DNA from: Acanthamoeba castellanii str. Neff
Taxonomy: Eukaryota; Discosea; Longamoebia; Acanthamoebidae
Direction of reading: 5' to 3'
DNA: 64,000 bases
Assembly (NCBI RefSeq): GCF_000313135.1
Contig: NW_004457532.1
Location: forward strand, 173,155 to 237,154
Positions 34,558-43,718 of the stretch are shown in pieces. Numbering within the stretch: the first letter of the stretch is position 1; the number at the start of each line of letters is the position of its first letter. The notes under the pieces were generated by a model, which did not search any database, was not told the DNA's origin, and saw nothing but the letters and a program-made list of their open reading frames with translations. The position numbers and the translations under genes were made by a program.

Positions 34558-35996
34558 ATGAGAAAGCAGCTGTCCACCACTTTCTCCGCGCTGGACGAGA
34601 TCACCTCGACCAGCCTGGATCCCACTCCCTCGCTCGGCTCCGTCCTCCTGCGGGGCGACCAGTCGCGCATGGTCGAGTCCCTCCTCTCCCGCCTCGCAAC
34701 TAATCCATCCTCCTCGGCTTCATCATCTTCTGCCGCCACATCCCACCACCATGCCGCGCCTCCCGCGCCTCACTCCTACTCTGACTTAGCGACCACGACC
34801 GGTCCACCTCGCCCCACGCCAGTGCCTCCACAGCTACAGTGGGCTCCAGCGGCCGCCATCTGCTACCCCTACCGCTCGCCACCGCCACAGCCGCACTACT
34901 ACCCGGCCCCGCAACAATACCACTACCTCCCCCCCAACGCAGCACTGCCGCCTCTACAACACCACCACCAGCAACCGGCGCACATCATCATCCTCATCAT
35001 CATCATCCGCAGCCTCAGCCACCTCAAGCACCGTCGTGGTTCATTCCGTCTGAGCCCCCGCCGGCCCACCAGGCCGTCATCTCGTCGCACGTACCGCTAT
35101 TCGTCGATGGTAACCTGACTTGGGTCTCCTCGCACCACGTTGCATTGCAGCTCCCTCAGGGAATATGGCGCCCAACCGACGCCAGCATGGCCGCCAGCGT
35201 CGTGGGCGGCACGTCGTCGTCGTCGTCGCCATCTTCGCCCTTCACCTCATCGCCCTTCACCTCCTCCACGTCGTCGCTCCATGTCTTCTCCCCCGGCCGG
35301 TCCTCCTCGCTGGAGAACGTGGGCGACCTGGGCAGCATCGACGACTCGTCGGCCGTCGTCGCCAGCTTCCTCGCCGGTGACGCCAGCGACGATGACGGAC
35401 GTGGTCCGTCGCCCGCGGGCACGCCGGCCGTGCGCGAGGAGAAGCGAAGGCGGCTCGAGAGCGGCGAACGCTCCACCAGCCCGATCAGCAGCGGGCTAGG
35501 CCTCGGCCTGGCTGCTCCCTACGCGGGTTGCATCACCCACGGCCACGGCGAGACCGGCAAGCGGAAGACGAGCGACCACAAGCAGCTGCAGAACGCGGCG
35601 AACGACTGGTTCGGCATGACCGACTCGCCCGATTCGGCCTTCTTCACCGGCTCGACGTCGTCGCTGCCCCTGCAGCTCTTCGGCGCCACCTCGTCGTTCT
35701 CGCTGTCGCCGCCCTCCTCCGGCGCCGCAGTCTCGTCGCTCCCTTCGCCCTCGTCTCCCCCGCAGCACTGCTTACCCACATACGGCGACTCGGCCGGCTC
35801 TCGCGATCCGACGTCGCCGTATGTGGCGCCCTCGTCTCTCTTCCTTCATCACCCTTGTGACAGGATCGAGGCGGCCGAGGCTGGGCCTACCGAGGAAGGA
35901 TGGCCGTCAACGAACGAGGACGCTGGGACTCGGTCGTGTGCGTCGGTCCGCCCGGTGCTCGATGGTGGCCGGCCTCCAGCTGCCTCCTCTCCATAG
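34558..35996 (+). CDS. Ser/Pro-rich disordered protein, frame broken at a C run
   Basis: From MRKQLSTTFSALDEITSTSL one frame is open and plausible to about 34930 (PYRSPPPQPHYYPAPQQYHY...). From there a second frame is open to the stop at 35994-35996 (HHHPQPQPPQAPSWFIPSEP ... NDWFGMTDSPDSAF ... PPAASSP). No GT donor exists near the switch, which coincides with a seven-C run at 34929-34935. A one-base assembly error or true frameshift is the simplest explanation. The protein is rich in Ser, Pro, Gly and short His/Gln runs, with an acidic block (GDASDDDGRG) and a basic NLS-like EEKRRRLESGE. No domain is recognised; a transcription-regulator-like disordered protein is a guess. Confidence 0.5.
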
Positions 35997-36129
35997 TGTA
36001 CACCACCACTCCGCACATACATGACTCTCGCCCTTGCGGCTCAATCGCACCTCTCTTGAGAACCAGCGAAGCACGAAGAAGAAGAAGAAGAAAGGAAGAG
36101 CTTGTTATGTAGGAATAGTAGTAGTAGTA

Positions 36130-36994
36130 CTACGACTGTGCAGTCAACTGCTGTTTCTTCTCCAGGAGGGCCGTGTACGCCTCTTGCTTGGCCTGGAGCT
36201 TGCGCTTGACCGTCGTCAGAGAGCACACCACCTCCACCGCTCCAAACACGAACCCACCGTGGCCACTGTCAGCACAGAGCGCAATGCCAAAGTGGAAAGG
36301 ATAGGACGCCTTTCTGCGTACCAGACTTGAACTCGGACTGGGCGACTCGCAGGGAAGGAGGCGGCAGCAGCCCGAACCAGTTCACGGGGTCCTTCCACCG
36401 CTCTCTGCCGTTGTCGCTCTTGGTGGCCTCGGTTGTGTCGGCACCTTCGCCCTTCGCGTTGCCATCGCCTTCCTGTTGTGGCTGCTGCTCCTTGTTCTTC
36501 TTGCTCTGCTCCTTCTCACCCGCGCCCTTGGTACGCTTGTGCAGCTGCGCGCCAGCGTCTGCCCACGACACGAGAACGGCGCGGTACGTAAGAAGAGGGC
36601 ACGGCTCCAGCAGAACGAATGAAGGCTGTGCTGGCACCTTTCGCGGGCGGAGATGTTTCCTCTGCGCTGTGCTGGTCGGCTTCGTGATAGTGGGCGGTGG
36701 CGGTCATGCTGGCAGGATACTGCCGCTGCGAGAGCGTGTTCACACCAGCCCCCATCGCGTAGCGTGATCGCCCGAGCTCCCACCAGCCCTGCACCGTGTG
36801 GGATTGATGGTTAGGATTCGGAGGAGTCTCCTGCGCTACGCGTCGCGACGTGGTGGAGATGGGCGCACGTTTTTGAGACGATTTCCAAGATCGGCATGGA
36901 GAGTCTGGTACTCCGTGAACAGATCGAAGTAAGACACCAGCGCCTCGTCCAATTCCGTGTTCAATCGCTCCAGCTGATCTCCTGTGGCCTCCAT
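36130..36994 (-). CDS. CCDC115: V-ATPase assembly factor Vma22/CCDC115-like, about 180 aa
   Basis: Four or five exons starting MEATGDQLERLNTELDEALV, a helical N-terminus. Diagnostic blocks shared in order with CCDC115/Vma22 are WWELGRSRYAMGAG (compare human LAKARYAMGAK), QRQYPAS, and WKDPVNWFGLLPPPSLRVAQ (compare DPLNWFGILVPHSLRQAQ). A C-terminal coiled-coil helix ends TALLEKQQLTAQS or similar. A Lys/Glu/Gln-rich linker separates the blocks. In yeast and animals this protein works at the ER with Vma12/TMEM199 and Vma21 to assemble the Vo sector of the V-ATPase. Assignment is from remembered family alignment and fits well despite low overall complexity. Confidence 0.8.
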
Positions 36995-37227
36995 CTTGTG
37001 AGCACCTTTCTTCTTTGATTTCTTATTTATTCGAGTTTCGTTCTTTTCCTTCACCTTTTCTCTTCCTTCATGAAATAGGCTGGGGAACTTTCAGCCGATC
37101 AGTGTTGGGCAGAGCTGAAAAAGGGACTAGTAGCACCCAATCGTGTTGTGTAGTATTGTGGTGAATGCTGTACAATTTAGTATTTGTTGGGAGAGCCTGT
37201 ACAAGGGTTCGTTTGGAAGAGGACCAA

Positions 37228-38958
37228 CTATTTGGTGAGGGTGCGCAGCTCCTCCACCTGCCGGTTGAGCTCGAACAGAGCGTCCTCCAGCTCGTCGAAG
37301 CCGATGAGGCCCCGGATGAGCTGCGCCGACGAGGCGTGGCTCGCCTTGGCCCTGGGGCTCCGCTTGGCGGCCGCCGACGGCTTGTCGGTCAACCGAAGCG
37401 CAGGTATGTCGGTGACCCTTCCTCGGTTGTTGGCCACCCGCCTGCCTCTCCCATCCTCCTCGTCCTCGTCTTCCGCCTCTTCGGTCTCCTCCTCGGCCGG
37501 CTCGATCTGCCTCGGCGGGATGCTAGGCCGTCGCTCGATCACCGTGATGCGCACCTCTTCCTGCTGCTGGTCCGACCCTCGAGTAGTCGGCAGGCCCACA
37601 ATGCTGGAGTAGACGCGAGGCTCAGGTTCCTCGCCAGCGCCCTTCGGTGGTTCGATCTGCTTCTGCTTCTCCTCGAGGTCGACGTCATCCACCTGCCGAC
37701 CCGATTCCACGTCCTGCTCGGCGGCCACCTCGTCGAGGAGCGCCATCGAATCCTTCATCGTGAGGAGGGTGGTGGCCTCGCGGCTCTCGGTGGCCAGGGT
37801 CGTCTGCTCCTCGCGCTCCGACGTGACGGTCGACCCGACCGAGGAGACCGCCTCCATCTCGCGCGGCACGGAGTGCGAGTCGATGTTGATCGGCGTCGCC
37901 TGGACTTCGGCGGGCCGGCCCAGCCGCGCCAGGATGAGCTCCCGCATCTGCTTCTGCTTGAGCAGCTTCTCGCGCTGGCGCTGCTCCTTCTGCTGCAGCT
38001 TGAGGACCTTCTTCTCCTCGCGCTCGCGCTCCCTGGCCAGGAGCTTGTCGATGCGCCGGAGCTCCTTGAGGTCCTTCTCCTCCTGCCGCTTGAGCTCCTT
38101 CTCCTCGCGCAGCTGTTGGATCTGCCTCTGCATCTCCTCGAGCCCCTCACGCTTCTTCTGCTTCTCCACCTTCTTCAGCTTCCGCTTCTCCACCTTCTGC
38201 CGCCGCTTCTCCTCCTCCACCTTCATCCTCTCCCGCTCCCGCGCCCGCTGGCGCTTCGACTTGACCTCCGCCTTCACCTCCGATGGTCTCCGCGACACTC
38301 TGCGTTCCTCTTCACCATCGGACGATCCATCCGCGTCGCTGTCATCGTCGCTGTCATCGTCGTCAGTCTCGTCGCTGGAATTCACGACGACGCATTCCTC
38401 GGTCGTCTCCTCATCTGATTCGTTCGAAGTTGAGGACTGCGTCTCGTCGCTCTCCTCCTCCTCCTCAAGCAGCTCCTTCCCACGCGCGGTCGGGGCGCGG
38501 TCGCCGCTCCCGCTTTCTTCCGCCTCGCGGCGCACCTCCTTCCGCTTGGAGTTGGCGGTGGGCTTCCTCGCTTTTCTTCTGCGGCTTCGGCTGTTCACTC
38601 GGCCGCTGTCGTGGTTGTAGTCCTCGGCGTAGCTGTCGTCGCCGTCGTCGTCGCTCTCGTAGGGCAGCGAGGGCCTGCGCTCGACCGTCGCCTGGGCCTT
38701 GTGGGCTCCTACTGTAGCCTCGGGCTTCTCGCGGCCGCCCGTGCGGAGGAACGAGGCCTTGAAGACGGGCAACGATCGGAAGGCTCCGAGCTTCTTCTTC
38801 CGGGCCTCCTGCTCGTCTCTGCAGACTGGCTGGGCCTCCTTGCGGGTGGTCTGTGGGTGGCCTGCGCTGTCGCTGCTGCTGCTGCTGCTGGGGCTAGCCT
38901 CGGCGCCTCGCAACAGCAGTAGGAAGGATCCAGCGCGGGCTCCTAAGCTTCTTTTCAT
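37228..38958 (-). CDS. Intronless charged coiled-coil protein, 576 aa
   Basis: One uninterrupted reading frame from MKRSLGARAGSFLLLLRG to VEELRTLTK. Domain-free but structured in blocks. There is a Ser-rich N-terminus; an acidic region around residues 100-235 with DDDDSDDDSDADGSSDGEEE; and a long Lys/Arg/Glu/Gln helix (about 240-370), likely a single alpha helix or coiled coil. Ser/Thr-rich linkers and a short C-terminal module follow (LIRGLIGFDELEDALFELNR) that looks like a folded helix pair. No family recognised. It is the only gene of this size in the window without an intron. A further in-frame ATG upstream at 39015 is possible. Confidence 0.75.
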   Translation of the reverse strand: MKRSLGARAGSFLLLLRGAEASPSSSSSSDSAGHPQTTRKEAQPVCRDEQEARKKKLGAFRSLPVFKASFLRTGGREKPEATVGAHKAQATVERRPSLPYESDDDGDDSYAEDYNHDSGRVNSRSRRRKARKPTANSKRKEVRREAEESGSGDRAPTARGKELLEEEEESDETQSSTSNESDEETTEECVVVNSSDETDDDDSDDDSDADGSSDGEEERRVSRRPSEVKAEVKSKRQRARERERMKVEEEKRRQKVEKRKLKKVEKQKKREGLEEMQRQIQQLREEKELKRQEEKDLKELRRIDKLLAREREREEKKVLKLQQKEQRQREKLLKQKQMRELILARLGRPAEVQATPINIDSHSVPREMEAVSSVGSTVTSEREEQTTLATESREATTLLTMKDSMALLDEVAAEQDVESGRQVDDVDLEEKQKQIEPPKGAGEEPEPRVYSSIVGLPTTRGSDQQQEEVRITVIERRPSIPPRQIEPAEEETEEAEDEDEEDGRGRRVANNRGRVTDIPALRLTDKPSAAAKRSPRAKASHASSAQLIRGLIGFDELEDALFELNRQVEELRTLTK

Positions 38959-39402
38959 CTGTGTGTGCGTTGTGGCACAGCTCTTTTCTTTATGTAGGTC
39001 GGAGTACGCTCGCACTGCAAGTTCTCAAGTGTACGTTGGGTGTGGCTGTAGTGTGCTCTCTGTTGCTTGTGTTTCGGTCTGGAGGTGAAATGAAAGGGGA
39101 CGGTAGCTCACAAGGTCAAAAGCGGAGGTACTTCAAAATCAGTGGCGTGTGCCGAACCACAAGCGAGCTGCAGCCATCGAGGCCGTACATGAGCCCAGAA
39201 ACTTACCAGAACAAAGCACGAAAAGCGGCACTCAGAGCGCTGTTGCACCATCGGGCGCTCTTCTTTGTTGAGCTGCTCGAAATTTCCCTCCGACTTCGCC
39301 CGAATCTTCTAGCCGACCAATCTTGTGTGTTTGCGAGGGCACGAATCCAACCGGCGCTACAGTGGCAAAGATTTTCAAATCTTGTTCGCAGATGCTCCGT
39401 GG
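38959..39402. other. Divergent intergenic region, coiled-coil / kelch genes
   Basis: 444 bp between two divergent start codons. Reading frames here are open only by chance. An Arg/Leu-rich frame (39240-39400) continues in phase into the kelch-like gene but has no ATG. No other feature seen. Confidence 0.5.
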
Positions 39403-41557
39403 ATGCTGCGCGATGACGTTGAGCATGTGGAGGCCTGGACCCCACCGATCGAGGGGTGGCGGGCGCTGCTGATGGCCGCTGCCAGCGGCCTGTTAATGGT
39501 AGCCGTGTGCTTGCTGATCGTGATCCCCTCCTTCTACGCCAACCTCGATTCTGGCGGGGGCGAGCATGTGTGCCCAAGCCCGAGTGTCCTGCCGCCGCTT
39601 CGAGAGGCAGTGCCGTTCGATGTGCAACTGAATCCAGTAATGGCAGCGAAGAAACTGCCCAAGCTACAATCCTTCGCCTGGGCTCTCGATGGCTCGTCGG
39701 GGCGGTGGCTCCTCGTGGGTGGCCGCACCGGGGGCTTGCATGGCTTCCAGCCCAACGACTCCTTCCCGACCGCGCAGCAGAACCGCCATTTCCACGTCCT
39801 TGGTAAGACCACCCTCTTAGAGATGAATCTGCAACTGTTGATTGGAGGCTGAGCCGCAGTGCAGACCCGGGCCAGGGCTTTGCGAGCTGGAAGCTCAGCG
39901 TGCTCGATCTGCCCTCGGTGGAGCTTGCCGATGCGCTGCAGGCCACCAACGCGCTGCACATGCAGGACGCCGATCGGCTCTACGTGGTGGGCGGCTACGG
40001 CTACTCACGCACGCAGAGCGGATTCGTCACGCACGACCTGATGATCTCCATCGACGTTCCGCTCGCCGTGCGCGCAGTTATGGCGCAGAACGCGACGCTC
40101 TTGGCCAGCGCCATCCGGTCCGTGCGCGAACCGCGGCTCCAGCTCTCTGGTGGCGGATTGCAGAAGCTCGGTGGCTGGTACTTCCTCCCTCCCTCATGAT
40201 CATCTCCATTTCTCTAATATGGCCCCTTCCACCCATCCCACTCACTTTGATCGCGCGCGGTGCAGGTACTTCGCCGTGCTGGGCGCCCACTTCCAGGGTA
40301 TCTATCCCGCCCCAAACTCAAGCACCGCCTACTCGCCCACAATCAAGGTGAATCGCATCCCTCTTTCCACTCCTCGTCGCCCACAGTGTCGTGCTGACCG
40401 GGTATGCGCTTCTTGGCGCTTTGTGGTTCCATGTGAAGATGTTCAAGGTGGTGGATGAGCCGCCGAGCGGGCTCCAGGTGGTGCAGTTCCAGCAGCTCAA
40501 TGCCACGGGGAACCAGGTGGAGCAGTGGCACAGACGCGACTTACACGTGCTCCCTGCGGTGCTCCCCGGCGGCCAGGAATTCGGAATCAGCGTGTACGGC
40601 GGCGTCTTCACGCCCTCGAACTCGCTTCCCTTCCTGTACCCCATAGCCATTACGATGCCCGACGGCGCGCACGTCCATGTAAGTCTTCCTTACTCCCACA
40701 TCCTAAGTCTGTCCCACCAGGCACCCAGCGCGCACTCACCAGACCACACACACACACACACACACACGTTCTGCTGCACCAAGGTCAAGACCAACTACGG
40801 CTACCAGCAGCTGTTTTCCCAGTACGAGTGCGCCACGATGGTCACCTACGACAACGCCACGGGTACGGGCCGCCGTGCCGTGCTTTTGCTCCAGCCCCCG
40901 CCGCCGCTAACGCTTGCCTGCAGGTAGCTACATGACCACGTTCTTTGGAGGGATGGGTCTGTCATACGTGACGGACTGCAATGAGATCGTGCAAGACATC
41001 CGCACGCCCTTCGTCAATGTCGTCTCCACGATGACTCGCTTAGCCGACGGCACCATGACCGGTACCGTGCCGCTCGCACTTCTTTTGCTTCTCCACCTTC
41101 CGTTGTAGTGTGGTGTAGTGTGTGATGTAGTGCGTTGGACTGCGGTGTGTGCCCGCATGTACACACACACACACCGCCCTGCCTTGTCTGCCGTGCTCAT
41201 CATCCCCTCACCACCGCGCAGAGCGAGTGCACGCCAAGTCCTTCTTGCCGGGGCTTCTCGGCACCAACGCAGCATTCGTTCCGCTGCCCGATGTGCCCCT
41301 TCTCGTTGGGGACGTGATCGATTTGGCCCGGCTCAAGGCGTTCAAGGTACTACCCCTGAGCCTAGAAGAGGCCTCTTTTTTCAAAGTTCTGATTGAGTGT
41401 CTTTTTTTTTCATTGCACTCCTGCGCAGACCGGCCGTTCGACGCTGGTGGGGCACATGTACGGAGGGATCGTGGCCGAGAAGCCTAACTTTGGGTCGACC
41501 GACGCCTCCGACCTCGTCTTCGCCGTCTACATCACCAAGCTGGGGGACGATAAATAA
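39403..41557 (+). CDS. Membrane-anchored kelch-like beta-propeller protein, about 500 aa
   Basis: About eight exons. The first ATG in the open frame gives MLRDDVEHVEAWTPPIEGWR. A single hydrophobic segment follows (ALLMAAASGLLMVAVCLLIV, residues about 21-43), so the protein is type II or signal-anchored with its bulk outside or in the lumen. The rest has repeated kelch-type Gly-Gly turns: RWLLVGGRTGG, RLYVVGGYGYSR, YFAVLGAHFQG, ISVYGGVF, TTFFGGMGLSY and GHMYGGIVAE. Spacing fits a six- or seven-bladed propeller. Possible N-glycosylation sites (e.g. QNATLL, QLNATG) fit an extracellular fold. It could be a surface adhesion or carbohydrate-binding protein; no catalytic motif is seen. CA and CT repeats sit in its introns. 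Confidence 0.75.
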
Positions 41558-42148
41558 ATGAATGAAACCTGGGCGTCGAACAAGGACCACACAAGCAGAT
41601 CTTCAAGTTCGCCAGGCCAAAGCAGTGATGGATTGACTGCTTGATCCTACCACCCAAAAAAAAAGAGGGGGAGGGTGATTGCGTCAACCAGGCCTGGTGG
41701 TGAAGGGGAAAGCTCTGACAGGCGGGGAGGACTGAAACGCAGCCTAACAATGGTGCAGGTCCTCTGAGGCAACTCTCTCAGACCGGCCCTCTCGGCCCGG
41801 TTGGAGAGAACCTCTGGGGGTGAATGTTGTTACACACTCCTTAGCGGGTGCCAACTTCTATGGCCACCGCCCGATTGTATCTTGGGCTGCGCAGTTCCTC
41901 GCGCTGTCTCCCTCCTGGCCCTATTTTACTCTCGTTCTGATAAGTCGATGAACTAGTTTAACTACCAGCACCGCTCCCAGCCCCTCGTAAGGCCATCGAG
42001 CCGCACAAGAGGTCCCTCTTCCCGCCCTCCGCTGCCGATTGTGGTACACGACGACGCTTCACGAAACAGCGCAAGTGCCCGCCCTGGCGTTTGGAATGCC
42101 TAGAATGTCACGCAGTAAAATAATATCGCATATTCGCACAAAAGAAAG
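41558..42148. other. Intergenic region, kelch / NUBPL genes
   Basis: 591 bp without a supported gene. The proximal part is probably the kelch-gene 3' UTR and includes an A9 run at about 41656 and a strong hairpin (listed separately). The distal part is the NUBPL promoter and is AT-richer at 42110-42148. Confidence 0.6.
41775..41810. other. Strong hairpin in intergenic or 3' UTR sequence
   Basis: TCTCTC (41775-41780) pairs with GAGAGA (41805-41810). After one mismatch and one wobble, ACCGG (41783-41787) pairs with CCGGT (41798-41802), then CC with GG, closing a CTCTC loop with one bulged C. About 14 pairs in 36 nt. Could be a 3' UTR element, terminator-like structure or part of an unannotated ncRNA. 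Confidence 0.5.
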
Positions 42149-43572
42149 ATGATGAGAAGGAGCGTGGTGGGCGCAGCCAGCACTCGAGTGGCGGGCTGGC
42201 AGAAGCGCGGGTACGCTGCGATGCAGCTGTCGCGCCCGGTGCTGCATGGTGGTCCACAGGGCCAGGGCCGCCCGCTCCCCAACAAGTACACACGCCCACC
42301 CTTTAATCTGTTGACATAAAAGAAAAGATTGCGGTTCAGCTGATGGCTTTGGGGGGGGGGCAGGATAAAGCTGCCCGGAGTGAAGGACATCATAGCGGTG
42401 GCGTCGGGCAAGGGCGGAGTGGGCAAGTCGACCGTCTCCACCAACCTCGCTCTCGCCATCTCCGCCCTCGGCAAACGCGTTGGTACGCACCCACTTGCGC
42501 CACCCCATGCCATGGGGCACACACTGATGGATGCGTGCTGCCGCGGTGCGGTGGTGCAGCGCTGTTGGACGCCGACGTGTTCGGGCCTTCGATCCCGCGC
42601 ATGCTCAACCTCTCCGAGCAGAAGCCGCAGGTCACCGACACGCAGCAGCTGCTGCCGCTGTCCAACTACGGCATCAAGTGCATGTCGATGGGCTTCCTCG
42701 CCGAAAAGGTGCGCACCACTCTCTCTCTCTCTCTCTCTCTCGTTTCAGTCGGCCCTTCCACTCTGACCCCCGCTCCAAACGTGCAATGCGCGAGGCAGGA
42801 CTCGCCTATGATCTGGCGCGGCCCGATGGTCATGGGCGCTCTGGAGCAGGTGCCCCCCGTCACTTGTCAGTCGCAGTTGCATTCTCTTACGACACGACCA
42901 ACGACACGCACACGCACACGCTCGCGACAATACCAGTTGCTGCGAGCAGTGGCGTGGAACAACAACGGGGATGTGGACGTGATGGTGATCGACCTCCCAC
43001 CGGGCACGGGCGACACGCAGCTGACGCTCACGCAGCGGGTGCAGCTCACGGGCGCGGTCATCGTGTCCACGCCGCAGGACATCGCCCTCGAGGACGCCCG
43101 CCGCGGCGCCAACATGTTCCGCAAGGTGGAGGTGCCCATCCTCGGCCTCGTCGAGAACATGAGCTACTTCGCCTGCCCCAAGTGCGGCGAGGTCTCCCAC
43201 ATCTTCGGCCACCAGGCACCACCACCCACCCACCCACCACCATTTCGTGTGCGGTCGTCCGCACTTTCAGCTCACCCGTGTGGTGCGTGTGTGTCGTGTG
43301 CGTGCGTGTGCGGTGGCGCGTGCGGTCATGCGTGTGCGGTGGAGTAGGGGGCGAGGCAGACGGCGAAGGAGATGGGGATGGATTTTCTGGGCGAGGTGCC
43401 GCTGCACATGACCATACGCGAGACCTCCGACAGCGGCCGGCCAGTGGTGGTCTCGCAGCCGTCGAGCCCGCAGGCCGAGGCCTTCAAGCACATCGCCCGG
43501 CAGGTGCTCGACAAGATCCAGGACCCCGCCTTCCGCAAGGACCAGGAGGCCCCGCGCATCATCTACTCCTGA
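42149..43572 (+). CDS. NUBPL: NUBPL/Ind1, mitochondrial P-loop ATPase for complex I Fe-S cluster delivery
   Basis: About six exons. The N-terminus [20 protein letters not shown] is a clear amphipathic, Arg-rich mitochondrial presequence. The deviant Walker [10 protein letters not shown] follows ([20 protein letters not shown]). Then come [38 protein letters not shown], the DLPPGTGD switch, [15 protein letters not shown], the cluster-binding CPKC and IPLH-equivalent [12 protein letters not shown]. The order and spacing match Mrp/NBP35-family NUBPL. It binds a bridging Fe-S cluster at a dimer interface through CxxC and supplies complex I. The intron from 43216 to 43347 appears to use a GC donor. 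Confidence 0.95.
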
Positions 43573-43718
43573 TGGGAGGTTGATGTCGTGTGGGGCTGAT
43601 GATGATGAAAAAGAATGATGATACTTTTTTTTGTTCTGAGTTTCGTTCGTCTTTCCAGGGCGAGCGAGGCTTCCATAGCCTCTCGTTGCGTGCGCCCTCG
43701 GGGAGATGAGAGTGCGCG

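Noticed and set aside
34802..34833. A GT...CAG intron that would join the two frames of the Ser/Pro-rich gene
   Set aside because: Only 32 nt, shorter than any other intron in the window; the C-run indel is simpler and keeps the more protein-like frame longer.
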